DNA of 64,000 nt from Sthenelais limicola (Eukaryota > Annelida > Polychaeta > Phyllodocida > Sigalionidae): NCBI GenBank assembly GCA_942159475.1, contig OW804094.1, positions 18,829,067 through 18,893,066 on the forward strand. The letters run 5' to 3'. Both the position numbers and the translations under genes were made by a program. Below, in pieces: positions 22,608-33,332 of this stretch (positions within the stretch are counted from its first letter, which is position 1; every line of letters begins with the position of its first letter). The notes under the pieces were generated by a model. It worked only from the letters and a program-made list of their open reading frames with translations, was not told the origin of the DNA and did not search any database.

Positions 22608-22820
22608 GGTCCTGGGTAAGACCTTAAAGTGCCTGGTCCTGGGTAAGACCTTAAAGGGCCTTTCTGTCTCTTTTCTCTGTCTCTCTCTCCCTTCTTCTCT
22701 ATCTCTATTTCCTGGGTATGATCATAAACTGCCTGCCTTTCAGCTCTCCCGCCCTTGATATAACACTTCAAAGTGTTGATAAGGGCGTAAAGCAACCAAT
22801 CTCACTCACTCACTCACTCA
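22608..22820 (+). mobile_element. SINE, full length with duplicated 5' monomer
   Basis: Complete head, CT-rich arm, palindrome aacacttcaaagtgtt and a long (actc)n tail followed by a poly-C run. Confidence 0.92.
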
Positions 22821-23172
22821 ACCCCTGCCCCCCCCCCCCCAACCCCCAAAAAAACCCTGCCACTCGCTTATATAACTACTTATGTACAACAAATTAAATT
22901 ACTCTTACATCCTATATTTACAGGGAATGAAAGTATGTACAAGAATAAAATGTATAATTATGTACAGCTATAAAAATTATAATTGATAATAGTGTACAAC
23001 AATAAAGCTTATTTATAATCGATTAATCTATAATCATAATACTGTTTCCTGTTTCCGTTAAATCGGTGTGTGGACTGTTGATAACTTGGAACATCAAACA
23101 AACAAATACAATGCTCAATGTAGTTGTTATAAGGTAATTATCCAATAGTTAATGAATGACCTTCATCCTTAC

Positions 23173-23570
23173 CTGTGTAATTTCTTCTATGGCGTGTGAC
23201 CGTCTGGTGGTCACCGCCAATTCACTATTCGCATATCCACGAACGAGTTCTTCAATCGATTGGCGGTCCAGCTGCCAATTCTCGATGATGTTGTGGTCAT
23301 CCATGCCGTCGATGGAGGTAACCCGTTCCCTAAAAACTTGCTGCCTCCTTCTGCTGACCGGCCGTGAATGGCGTGTGACCGTCCAGTGGTCACCACCCAT
23401 TCGCTGTTGTTGTAGCCAGCTACTAATTCTATCGATTGGCGGTCCAGCCACCAATTCTCCATAACTTCCCGATCCTCTAGGCCTTCGAGGGAGGTAACAC
23501 AGGGTCTAAAAACCTGCTCCCTCCTCCTTCGGACTGGCTGCTTGCCTAAAGAAACCAAGTAGGCCGCCAT
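23173..23570 (-). pseudogene. Second Harbinger-like locus: exon 1 duplicated in tandem
   Basis: Two partial copies of the HARBI1-like exon 1 lie head to tail. The first starts M-A-A-Y-L-V-S and has V-M-E-N-W-W-L-D-R-Q-S; the second has I-I-E-N-W-Q-L-D-R-Q-S and ends in I-E-E-I-T-Q at a GT donor (acacag/gtaagg) identical to that at 37.2 kb. The flank tgctcaatgtagttgttata is also shared with 37.1 kb. The internal duplication breaks the frame. No exons 2-6 follow at lower coordinates, so this is a truncated copy. Confidence 0.8.
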
Positions 23571-23639
23571 GCCTAAGATACCTATGATGCTTTCTTAGAA
23601 ACCCTAAGTCGTCTTACCTTATCTTACCGTTAGTACAAC

Positions 23640-24612
23640 TGGTCCTGGGTAAGACCTTAAAGTGCTTGGTCCTGGGTGGGACCTTAAAGTACCTTTCTGT
23701 CTCTTTTCTCTGTCTCTCTCTCCCTTCTTCTCTATCTCTGTTTCCTGGGTATGATCATAAACTGCCTCCCTCTGAGCTCTCCCGCCCTTGATATTGTAAA
23801 ACAGCAGAGGCCTGTGTATTAATACAGGCTCTCTGGTCTTGGGGTTATCGTGGATTTGCGCTATTTATTCAACACAGAGGACAACTCAAGCACAAGCAAC
23901 AGTAGAATTACGTTTGAAAGGTTTTATTCAATATAATATACACAGGGTGTAAAACCATGGAAAAAGCTGGATGCAAATAGTTCAAATAAGTCGTCTGCAA
24001 CAACTGAAAGAAATAACTGTATGGCTAAACATAACTACAAATATCTATGCAAATCTAAAGTCAAAAGCTAATCTCCAAATAACTACTTACGCCTGGACGC
24101 CAATGTCGTCTGCTGGACCAAAATCAGGAGGGAAAGACCAGGTAGGCGCGAAGGAACAGTAGCTGAAAATCTGCTCCTTACGCACCTCAGGCTGGGGATA
24201 TCCCCCAAAGAGAGCGTTTAGAACAGCCACTCTCATTGGAGGATATTCTTGTCTGTGTAATCCCAGAATTCCGCGCGGCCGCCATCTTGGTTATGAAGGC
24301 ATGGCATGGCCACACAGAACTCTGAGATTTCCAGCCCGAACTGGCTGAATTTAGAGGAAATAAAAGCCTAAAGGTAGGGGACGATTTTGGAGGGACAAGG
24401 GACTCTAAGTTGGGGAAAGAGTGGCCGATATTTCGCGGCAAGGGTCGTCATAATTACGACGCACATGCCTCGAAAATACCGACGGAATCGGCGGCGGAGT
24501 GGCAGCAAGGGAGCTCGGGGGAAGGCTGTCGACCTCACTGCACTCTACACCCGTCGTTACAATATAACACTTCAAAGTGTTGGTAAAGCCACCAATCTCA
24601 CTCACTCACTCT
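23640..24612 (+). mobile_element. SINE split by a solo LTR, with 11-bp target-site duplication
   Basis: SINE head 23640-23794 and tail 24562-24612 are separated by the LTR at 23795-24561. The whole is flanked by gttagtacaac at 23629-23639 and 24613-24623, within sequence related to the Harbinger flank at 37.5 kb. Confidence 0.88.
23795..24561 (-). mobile_element. Solo LTR (767 bp), TGTAA...TTACA
   Basis: It begins tgtaaaacagcagagg, ends cccgtcgttaca and is flanked by atat on both sides (23791-23794, 24562-24565), as for an LTR left by recombination. An AATAAA on the minus strand near 23920 suggests minus orientation. A truncated relative lies at 39253-39514. Confidence 0.7.
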
Positions 24613-24977
24613 GTTAGTACAACACCCCTATCTTAGCTGTCTTACAACGTTTGTACAACGGTACCCAGTACTCATGCCTCATTTATTTTCCTACGAAAAT
24701 AAGAAAAGCTAAGAAAGGAACATGGAAACTGCTGCTGGCTTTTCTTATTTTGTATGTTAGTGTCTGAATTTGACAATGTGAAATGTAATATAACGTACAT
24801 AGCAAGATATATAAATAAGGCTGACTCTTTATAAAATTTACATTATTACAGGCACAGCAGGATATCTCTTTAAACTTTATCATTAGTGAATGATATTCAA
24901 GAGAAAAGGTAATCCTAATAGAGAATGTAAAAGGCTATGCTTACTAAGGCATAATAGACTGGCCCTTTATTTACATT

Positions 24978-25154
24978 GTCGTGGGTATGACCATAAACTG
25001 CCTTTCTGTCTCTTTTCTCTGTCTCTCTCTCCCTTCTTCTCTATCTCTGTTTCCTGGGTATGATCACAAACTGCCCTCCTCTCAGCTCTTCTGCCCTTGA
25101 TATAACACTTCAATGTGTTGATAAGGGCGTAAAGCAACCAATCTCACTCATTCA
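24978..25154 (+). mobile_element. SINE
   Basis: Truncated head (tcgtgggtatgacc), complete arm and tail. It shares the right flank with the SINE at 5984, so they are paralogous by duplication. Confidence 0.88.
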
Positions 25155-25560
25155 TTACTCGCTACCACTTTTGTAATAAGTACAAGATCGCATTCTGGGT
25201 GGTTATCATGAGGATCCCAAAGTGACCTGAAGTCGAAATAGTTGTAGGCGTCTGCAGTATCATATTCTTTAGATCGACCTCAGAGTCTGTGTTGGGGTCC
25301 CACAGATTTCAAAGTCTGTAAGATATATCTAAACACTATTTTAAATCTTAATAATTATGGAAATACACTAAATGTGTAATAAATATATATATAGTCATTT
25401 AATGAGTGATTTGCTATATAAAATTTAAAAATTAGATTTTCCTTCAGGTAATCATATTTATTTACTGAGTCATCTTCAGATTTCGTCATAATCGGTTACA
25501 TTGGTGAGATCAGATCGGTTATCAGGCTCCAGGTTAATAAAACACTAAAGAGTGGCGGTT
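25155..25560 (-). pseudogene. Second copy of the acidic-protein gene fragment
   Basis: Minus-strand frame E-Y-D-T-A-D-A-Y-N-Y followed by S-L-W-D-P-H-D-N-H-P-E-C-D-L-V-L matches 6100-6262. A decayed V-T-D exon matches 7035-7132. Frameshifted throughout. Confidence 0.55.
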
Positions 25561-26218
25561 GTCAGATTTATTTGTCCATATTTGATCTTTGGAAGGCCTT
25601 CACAAGCTGGTCTATTGTCTTGTGTCTGATATACTGAGTCCTGATCCTGAGATATACTCTGAGAGATGACATCCATCACTCCCTAACAGGTTATAGAAGT
25701 TGATTTCATTTCAAGAATTCTTTATTGCAAAGATGGTAAATACAATAGGTTGTTCAATCAATCATGATATTACTATCATTTCTCCCGATGAATGCCTTGG
25801 TTTTGAATACTGAATTGATGTTTACTCACATGCTTACAAAATTACAAGTTGTTAAGAAAAGAAGAATATGAACAATAAGAACAGTTTTTTGGTACTGTAA
25901 GAAAACGCCAGATGGCGCCACATTAGCGTTAGACGCTCTACTGCCTGAGGCTAAGGGAAAACATGATGGTTCCGCGAACAGAGTAGGGAGGCAGATATTG
26001 TATTGCAATGCTTTATTCAAATTAACCTAACCAAGTACAAGTGAAACTAATCTGTGGGTTGAAGTATAACAATCGATGACAAGCAAATATAATATAAATA
26101 CGCACAGGCAACAATGGTACAATCAATAAAGGTTTTACAAATGAACTTGTCTTTGGTTGTTGTCTGCTGCAGCACCGTGCCTTACTGAGAGTGCGGTATT
26201 CAACAATCAAGTAAGGAT
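25561..26218. other. No gene recognised
   Basis: Mixed unique sequence. No recognisable domain or repeat structure. Confidence 0.35.
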
Positions 26219-26314
26219 GGTGGGTAAGACCTTAAAGTGCCTTTCTGTCTCTTTTTCTGTCTGTGTCTCCCTTCTTCTCTATCTCTATTTCCTGGGTATG
26301 ATCATTAATTGCCT
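26219..26314 (+). mobile_element. SINE head only (3'-truncated)
   Basis: Runs from gggtaagacc through tatgatcattaattgcc and then stops. The palindrome and tail are absent. Confidence 0.75.
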
Positions 26315-26904
26315 TGATGAAGTGAAGAAATTGATGAATTGAATAAAATGCGTCTAGTTGAATATCTGTAGTTTATTAAGAATTAGTATTAGGGCGGGGG
26401 GGGGGGGGCTACTATTTTGGGGCTCTGCAGCAGATGTTCTGGCATAAATGCTGGTAAAAGAGCTGAGTGAGTGAGATAGATAGATTGGTAATAGAAATAG
26501 GAGAAAAAGGGAGAATCTCTTTGATTTAAGATATGTTGTAGTACTAGGTGTACTTGCTCCATGGTATTCTATATTCCTACATAGTTCTTGAGGTCTGATA
26601 GTGATCCAGGCACAGACACAGACACTGTCACCCCTAAGTCGAACATGGGAGGGACACCAAGCCGGTGAGTGCAGCAAGTGTTTGGTGGGGCTGGGGACGG
26701 GGCGGCGTAACCTCCGATGTTACAGTAAAACCTCGTTTTGTGGACACCTTGCAATTTTGGATATTCAGCGCTAGTCCCTATGGCATGCGGTTCATTAATT
26801 ACTATTTTTAAAATCTTTGTTCTCACATTAATATGTGCCTTGAGGAGTGTCTTAATGGTTGTGTTTGAGAGCATTGCTACAATTTGATTATTTCTCTCAG
26901 GCAT

Positions 26905-27255
26905 TCCCATAACCCCCCATGGTTATAGTTCATTTCCAACCAGTGTTTTATCTTTACCCAATCAGAATCGCCTCCCCGATCAGGATCACCTCTCCCCAGC
27001 TTCTCTTGTGCTTCCCTTTGCAAAGCTTTCTCTTTCTTTTCTTTCTCTGCTTCAGAATTTTTTTGGCCATCTATGATTGAATGGGTAATCAGTCTGTCCT
27101 TATCTGGGAGATCTTGTAACCAGTCCCTGGTTTTGTTTTAAACATAGCCTTTGATTCAATATGGCCAAGAGTGGCAATTTTAGCTGAATATATATCAGCA
27201 ATTGCAAAGTTTCTCTCTACACTTATGTTTGTGGCTTTGCACAATTTGCTACATC
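26905..27255 (-). pseudogene. Fragment of an uncharacterised protein with an NKT-x-W-L motif
   Basis: Minus strand reads C-K-A-T-N-I-S-V-E-R-N-F-A-I-A-D, then after one frameshift N-K-T-R-D-W-L followed by a highly charged E/K-rich helix. The pattern resembles uncharacterised, probably transposon-related proteins with T-N-x3-E-R-x-F and a charged tail that I recall from invertebrate genomes, but I cannot name a family. No start or end found. Confidence 0.35.
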
Positions 27256-27592
27256 CCTCAGTTCATTGCTTGGGCTCCAAAATATTCCACCTTCTAGTGG
27301 CCTTTCTAGCTGAAAATTAACAACTGTGAGACATGCAATATCACAATTTCTTTTCCCACATAATCAAATATAGAAGTACCATACTTCTTAGATATACTAA
27401 TGTTTACCGCCATCATACTTCATCTCATCAAATATGATATCTTAAAATCTATTTTATTTGCAACTTGTGACTCATTTTCATTCATTGCATTTATACTTTG
27501 ATGAGACCTGCGTTGCAAGGTTTTGAGCTGAGAATTCTTTTAAGTTGTATGGGGAAATACAAGATCAAAAGGTTGGTGCAGCAAGGTTTCAT

Positions 27593-27867
27593 CAGGGAGG
27601 TATATACAATGGAGTAGCAACAACTTTTGCACTAAAATATCCGCAAATGGGACTTAATTTAGCCACTGCATGCTAGGTGACACTGCAGTAATTTATCGGC
27701 AATAGTACCACATATAGCCCAGGTAGTTTGATTGCCCTTTACCAGGGAAGGGCATACTAGTGATACACTTATGAATAGTTGGCGCTACTAGTAGTAGTGG
27801 TATTACTTTCAACTATATGCCACCCCTGCATATTATTCATTGCTACTCCCTTGTATATACCTCCCTG
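27593..27867. mobile_element. MITE with 28-bp terminal inverted repeats and 7-bp TSD
   Basis: The ends cagggaggtatatacaa and ttgtatatacctccctg pair, and the pairing extends inward (ggagtagcaa / ttgctactcc). gtttcat flanks both sides (27586-27592, 27868-27874). CAGGG ends fit a hAT- or P-like DNA transposon. Non-coding, so non-autonomous. Confidence 0.85.
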
Positions 27868-27874
27868 GTTTCAT

Positions 27875-28870
27875 GAAATAATTTGTGCTTTAGCTATATC
27901 GAATATTTGATACATGAAGACCTTGCATTTAAATAATTAATTAATAAAACTGTTATGACCTATTAACAATTTTGCCGTTAGTAGTGTCCACAATCAATAA
28001 ATAATAAATGATTTTTTGAATTTATCCTTACATTGATTTCAGGAAATATGTTAAAGTTTGCGTTAAAAATTTGAAGACTGCACTATTAATATTACTTAAG
28101 AAAAATTATCATTTCTCATGAAAAATGAATATTCTGCATTTTTAGGCTATTTCAATGGGACTCTTACAAGCATTTTTTTATCTATATTATCATATACCTA
28201 AGTATTATTAGGTTTTACAAATTCTTAACATTGACTTACCTAAACAATAGATGATATAAGGAGGGTGTTAACAATATTACATGGCTGCATTGCCGGCCTG
28301 TCGCTGACTCTCCAGTCCAAAACAGTGAATGTAAAGGGCCTGTTCAATGGTGTAATATGCATACTATAATCAGCTGACATCACCTATGGTAAAAGTAATA
28401 CATACTATCATTAAATGAATTGAATACAGTGAGAGCGTACATTACAATTTCCTACTCATCAACTTTATTTTTTATTCATTTTGCCAGTTTGGTAGATGGG
28501 CCTAGAAAGAGGTGGGACTGTTGAACCCCAAATTGTTCTTGTAAATTTCTTGGTAGGGAATGTTCCCCTGAAGCTAGAAAGAGAAAGATGTTGTATAAAG
28601 ATGAGATTGAGGACAATAAAATCATTTTGTATACTAATCATATATATCATTTCAGAACAAAAAAAGTATGTGTCAGGGGTATGAAAAATGAAACAATGAA
28701 AAATACATTGGGACAATAAAGAGTGAATGAAAAGACTGACTGACATGAAACAGAAGGGGGTCTTCATACCTGAAATGAGGATTGTAAATTAACATAAAAT
28801 GCTTTAGAGGCTAACTAAAATATAATTCAAATAATACAAAGTCAGGTCGTTAAGTTTATGCCAATAATGT
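27875..28870. other. No gene recognised
   Basis: AT-rich. Frames near 28465-28767 have no recognisable domain. Confidence 0.35.
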
Positions 28871-29120
28871 CTAGCCAATTTTAAAGCATTTTGCAAGCTT
28901 CTTTTTGCTGACCTTTGACAAAGGTGCAGACTGGGTCATCATCATGTGCTTCCTTATGTGACTTTTCAAGCTACTAGTCGATGGTTCTGCGAAAAAAATA
29001 GGCCTCCATTTTTTTAACATTTCCAAGTCGGAGTCTTTTTTTGGGATGACATTAATGATACCTCGGGTGCCTTTTTTGGTTATTTGACATTTCACCCTCT
29101 TGCAAACACTGCAGGGGTAC
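28871..29120 (-). CDS. Possible terminal exon with C-x2-C...H-x3-H pattern
   Basis: An open frame after a ccctgcag acceptor-like site contains C-S-V-C-K-R-V-K-C, about 45 residues later H-I-R-K-H, and a basic end K-V-S-K-K-K-L before the stop. It may be a zinc-binding exon of a transposon protein. It lies about 550 bases downstream of the Harbinger-like gene but is not shown to be spliced to it. Confidence 0.3.
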
Positions 29121-29667
29121 TAGCCTTAAGAAAATTGAAAAGAATACTGTTTAAATGGTGCATTTGATATCCAGTATTTTTCCTAAATACCTAATAGGAT
29201 CTTTTCGAAAGTGTCAATATTGCTATGGGATTTATGTGTCTAGATATAGAGTCAGTTAGTGAGTGTTGGGTCCATACATGGTTGGTGTCCCAGAAATAGG
29301 ATGGAATTTGAGCAGGGGAAACACACTGTCTTTTAATGGAAGAAGGCCTGCCCACTATAACGCACCACTGATGGGACCATGGTGACCAAAAGCACATGCT
29401 CAATATTTCTGGCCCTACTTGGGCTGGGTAGACACTCAACAATGCTGAAGGAGTTATGTATTAGGATATAGCGTAATTGTAGTGACAAAATGGGGTTTAA
29501 TGGAGAAGAAAATTTGAAAATGTTGTGTAGATTAAGATCTTTTTTTTTTAAACATGGAGATTATGGATATTCATTAACTCATGGAAGACTGGCATCCCTG
29601 TATGGTTAGTTGGTATGAGCAAAAGTGCCTCCTAATAAAATAGAACTCTGTTTTCGGATAATTTTAC
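29121..29667. other. Probable site of the last Harbinger exon, not resolved
   Basis: The sixth exon ends at a GT donor in phase 0, so at least one more exon of about 30 codons is expected here or beyond. I could not identify it. Confidence 0.3.
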
Positions 29668-29806
29668 CTCAACTGGCAGGAGCTCATGAGGCTTGAGCTC
29701 CAACCTCCTCCTCCTGCAGATGTTATGGAGCACGCAGCAGGCCATCACTATTTTGCTTGCCCGTTCTGGGGACCGGAACAAAACACCCCCCGTTTTGTGT
29801 AGGCAC
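29668..29806 (-). CDS. HARBI1-like exon 6
   Basis: Acceptor gtctctag/gtgcct; donor gttgag/gtaaaa. Codes C-L-H-K-T-G-G-V-L, then V-M-A-C-C-V-L-H-N-I-C, the conserved C-terminal nuclease helix. The intron before it is 3.5 kb because of the element at 30405-33269. Confidence 0.9.
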
Positions 29807-30404
29807 CTAGAGACAAACAGAGCAAATTTAATTATAATGGGAAGTTCCATGTAGTGACCTATAGATCTGTAAAATCTTATTGCCGCTGGTAACTGTAAAT
29901 ACAGTTATAAATACAGATATGAATACAAGTCTGGAATTAGATAAAATGGACGATTTGATGGTTGATACACCACTGGTAAATATAAAGGCGGGGGGGGGGT
30001 ATAATTAAGCAGATGAGAACTCCTAAAATATCATCATTTGCTCATTAAATAATAGATATATACAGGTTAACTAACGAGTTGGTTGAAGGAGCGTGAATCT
30101 TGCACGAGTGCAATATTCTAAACAACTGAAATTGAAACCAACGAGTTAGTTAAGAGATTTATTGTACATACTTTTAATCAGGTAAAAAACGTAATGACGT
30201 AAATCAGTAGTGAAATATGCACTATGCGTAAATCTCTCTAGATACGTTGTTTTCAGAGCAATGCGTGTATAATAAATTCCAATAAATATAATACATATAC
30301 AGATAAATATATAGATCGTTGTACCATGAAATTCAATGACATTATGATAATGTTTTAACTGGTGACCGAATAATATGATATTGTAATAGTTAAATAATAA
30401 TTAT

Positions 30405-30695
30405 TCGAAATGTAGAAAAATCACTCAAGTCGTCATCTTCGATTTGTCATTTTATTTTCCAATATTTTGCCCTTTAGGGGGGGCTTCGTCAGGGACAGTG
30501 ATCATAATGAAGAAGGTTGCTACTTATATACAATAATGTGTTATACTACGACACAAAATGTGTTGAAAATGTGTTGAAAATGTGTTGAGAATGTGTAAGA
30601 GTAAAATTGATGGGGATTGGAGGAGGGGAATTGATGTGAAATTGAGAATTGAATAAAGGAGTGTTGTTTAATTACTTAGGTTTTAAGTTGATAAA
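30405..30695 (-). repeat. 3' direct repeat of the hammerhead element
   Basis: Contains the degenerate ribozyme motif and gaggaggggaattgatg. Matches the 5' repeat at about 93 percent by eye. Confidence 0.85.
30456..30497 (-). ncRNA. Hammerhead-like motif, degenerate (3' repeat)
   Basis: Same fold as 32159-32203, but GAAA has become AAAA (loss of the conserved G) and stem I is reduced to two or three pairs. Predicted inactive. Confidence 0.55.
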
Positions 30696-30839
30696 AAAAT
30701 TTTAATATATATAATATAGTATGAGAACGGGACTATAATTTTAAGCCCGTTTGGTTTAAGGTATTATCTAGTTGATAGGTCGAATCTATAATTTTAAGTT
30801 CGACATGTGCTTTTAAGCTTACTTTAATAGGGGGGCAAG

Positions 30840-32031
30840 TTAGTCAAGCTCCAGGTAGCCAGAGTCATTCAGGAATTTTCCAAGGACTCTGGCTGCTCTG
30901 CGATCTAAGATTCTGGTTATTTGGTACAAGTGAAAGAATAGTTGGTTGAGTTCCCGGCGATCGATCCTTAGTTCCTCTTCATGTGCCTGTGCGTCGTTGA
31001 GTGTAGGTACAGTGACGGTGTTTGAAGAGTGTTTGGCATTCTCATTTTCAACCGTGATACGCAAATTCGGTACCTTTTCGTCTTCTGAGTTGGTTGTGGG
31101 GGGTTTGGTGGGTGAAGACACAGGGGGTGTGCCTTCCTTTCTGGGGGAGGTGGGGCAGGTTTTAGGTGGTGTCTTGTCCTGCGAGTGGGTGGTTGGGTTG
31201 GGGGTGGCTGGGATGGGACTAGGGGGTGGTTGGAGGTCCAGCATCTTGTTGTCCATGTTGTTAAGGGAGAGGTTAGATAGTTGGTCAGCCATTATGTCTT
31301 CAGTATGTGGAGTGATAGTTCTCTCCACAAAGTCTGGTTCGTCGGTGTGCTTGAAGGAGTCTTCGAGTTTCTCCAACATTGAGTGTTTGGCAGGGGTTGG
31401 TTTGTAAGTGGCATCTTGGTTCTTGGGTTTGGGGTCTTGGTTTGTGGGCTCAGATGGGGTCTTTGGATGGGAACGAGGGGTTGGTTTTAATGATTGTGGG
31501 CGGGAGGTCCTGTTTTCCTTGTAGGTGGAACGGCTACAATGTTTGGAGGGAGTGGGGGAATGGTGATGTCTGCTCCTTTTCGGGAGGGGGGGGGGGCTGC
31601 TTTGGTGCCTGGATCTGTGTCTGTGGCGGTTGGTAGGGGGTCGACTGAGGCTCCTCTTCCTTCCCTCCTTGTGGGTGGAAGACGAGGAATTCTGTGATAT
31701 CAAAGTCATCATCTTCACAGGTGTATTCACCTGGACTTCCATGAGTGGCATGATTACTGGAGGTTGGGGTTGTTTCGAGGATGTGGGAGGGGACGTCGAC
31801 GTTATGGCTGTCTGCTTGTCCTTCCCTGCAAGTGTCAGAAAGGTGGGTTAGAATGGGTGATGAGCCTGTGGGTTCAGTGGGGGTTACTTGTTGAATATGA
31901 CTGCATTCAGTGGGTGTGGGGGTTGAGTGTTTAGTTTTTGATCCATATGGGCTTCTATGTAAGCAGCTTTGGGGTATAAAGATCGGAGGAGAAACATCAA
32001 GGGTGGGGGTTGGGTCATCGGCATGACACAT
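30840..32031 (-). CDS. Pro/Ser-rich protein of the hammerhead element
   Basis: The frame opens M-C-H-A-D-D-P-T-P-T at 32031 and is very rich in P, S, T, K and H. It passes into another frame at a run of ten or so G at 31578-31592 and ends at 30840. The tail is the conserved part: H-L-Y-Q-I-T-R-I-L-D-R-R-A-A-R-V-L-G-K-F-L then G-Y-L-E-L-D. ORFs at 34.4 kb and 51.6 kb end in the same way. Length about 400 codons. Low-complexity body suggests an RNA-binding or disordered protein; no function is known to me. Confidence 0.55.
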
Positions 32032-32158
32032 TAACGCACCCGTGGGTCAGTGGGTCTTAGATGGCGGCGATCCCAGGTAGGGTACAGAGTGGTTGAGTGA
32101 AAAGTATTCGAAATGTAGAAAAATCACTCAAGTCGTCATCTTCGATTTGTCATTTTAT

Positions 32159-32203
32159 TGTCCAATATTTCGCCCTTTAGGGGGAGGGGCTTCGTCAGGG
32201 ACA
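32159..32203 (-). ncRNA. Hammerhead-ribozyme-like motif, intact core (5' repeat)
   Basis: Minus strand: stem I UGUCC pairs with GGACA; core CUGACGA; stem II GCCC...GGGC; core GAAA; a minimal stem III (AUAU) and U before the expected cut. The extra A after CUGACGA departs from the textbook core. AATAAA follows two bases after stem I. Confidence 0.6.
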
Positions 32204-32239
32204 GTGATCATAATGAAGAAGGTTGCTACTTATATACAA

Positions 32240-33121
32240 CTAGCAAAGTACCCGTCCTCCGGACGGTCATCCTCTCTCCCCACACTTCCCCCTCTCTCTC
32301 TTGTTTCCCTCCCCCTTTTCTCTGTCTTTCATACCTGGGTTTCTCTCCCAACCCATCTCCGATTCCACCCCCCCCCACGTGTCCCTCCCCTCTTCCTCAT
32401 GCTCCCCCTCCCCTTTCTCCCTTCCCCTACATCCTCTCTTCCTCTCCTCCCTCCCCTCTTTCCCCCTATTCTTTCCCTCCCCCCTGGATCCCTCTCTCCT
32501 ATTCCCCCACCCACTCCCTTTTCTTAACTCTCCCCCTTCTACACCCTCTCCATCCCCTCCCTCTCTCCAATACCCCCACCCTCTCCCTCTCCTCTTCTTC
32601 ACTCCCCCACTCCTCTGCATGTAGTAAGGTCCCCCTAGTGTCTCACAGGGGCTTTACCAGGCTATAAATAGAGTGTAGAGATCCCACCCTATTCGATTTC
32701 TTCTACCCTATCCCTATGCTTCCTTCATTTTTTCTCCTTCCCTCTCCCGCCCTTTCCTTCCCTCCCTCTCGATCCCATCTTCCCTCTCCCTCCCGTTGCT
32801 TGTAGAGAATCCCACGTTGCTACGGACGGTGGGAGAGGCATGACGTCAATCTTTTTTACTTTCTAACAGGGGTTTTCCCGTGCTAATAATAGTTGTATTA
32901 AAAAAAATATAAAAAGGGCTTCAAAATCACATTTCCACCCCAAATACCTTCACAAACCACATACGACGACATCCAGAAAGGGGGGACAGACCTCTACAGA
33001 TGAGTTAAGTGGATTGTAAAACAACAAATTCCGAGAACATTCTGGACAAAGAAAACCTTCTTTCTACCATTTCTTTTCTACCTCCTTTCCTAGAAATCGC
33101 TCTGGCTTTATATTATATGGA
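32240..33121 (-). mobile_element. Non-autonomous Helitron, 882 bp
   Basis: On the minus strand it starts TC (tccatataatataaagcc) and ends CTAG, preceded by the hairpin ccgtccggaggacgg and gtacttt. The insertion is between A and T with no target duplication; the uninterrupted site is visible in the sister repeat (tatatacaataatgtg at 30530). The interior is CT-rich low-complexity DNA; the frames there are not genes. Confidence 0.9.
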
Positions 33122-33332
33122 TAATGTGTTATACTACCACACAAAATGTGTTGAGAATGTGTAAGAGTAAAATTGATGGGGATTGGAGGAGGGGAATTGA
33201 TGTAAAATTGAGAACTGAATAAAGGAGTGTTGTTTAATTACTTAGGTTTTAAGTTGATAAATTTTTTTTAATAATTATCATTGAAAATGAAGCTATAAAC
33301 AAATTTATATAAAAAAGTTAAGATGCATGTAC

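Larger units (their letters stand above)
32108..33262 (-). repeat. 5' direct repeat of the hammerhead element, split by a Helitron
   Basis: 32108-32239 and 33122-33262 join to the same sequence as 30405-30695 (tatatacaa/taatgtgtt at the break). Confidence 0.88.
30405..33269 (-). mobile_element. Hammerhead-ribozyme element with long direct repeats (Penelope/retrozyme-like), copy 1
   Basis: Direct repeats of about 280 bases lie at 30405-30695 and 32108-32239 plus 33122-33262 (the latter interrupted by a Helitron). Each contains a hammerhead-like motif on the minus strand. The internal 1.4 kb codes one Pro/Ser-rich ORF. The whole is flanked by aataattat at 30396-30404 and 33270-33278, so it moved as a unit into the Harbinger intron. 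Ribozymes inside pLTR-like repeats are known from Penelope-like elements and retrozymes. No reverse transcriptase is present, so this copy is non-autonomous or of another class. Confidence 0.75.

Noticed and set aside
22583..22795. Repeated minus-strand ORF M-L-Y-A-L-I-N-T-L-K-C-Y seen at several loci
   Set aside because: It is the SINE read backwards; the frame passes through the palindrome and CT-rich arm and varies between copies.
28465..28767. ORFs on both strands near 28.5 kb as Harbinger accessory (Myb-like) protein
   Set aside because: No Trp-spaced Myb/SANT pattern visible.
30946..31851. Plus-strand Gly/Val-rich ORFs opposite the hammerhead-element ORF
   Set aside because: Mirror frames of the Pro-rich minus-strand protein.
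32267..32667. Several Pro/Ser- or Gly/Arg-rich ORFs
   Set aside because: CT-rich low-complexity DNA inside the Helitron; no coding signal.
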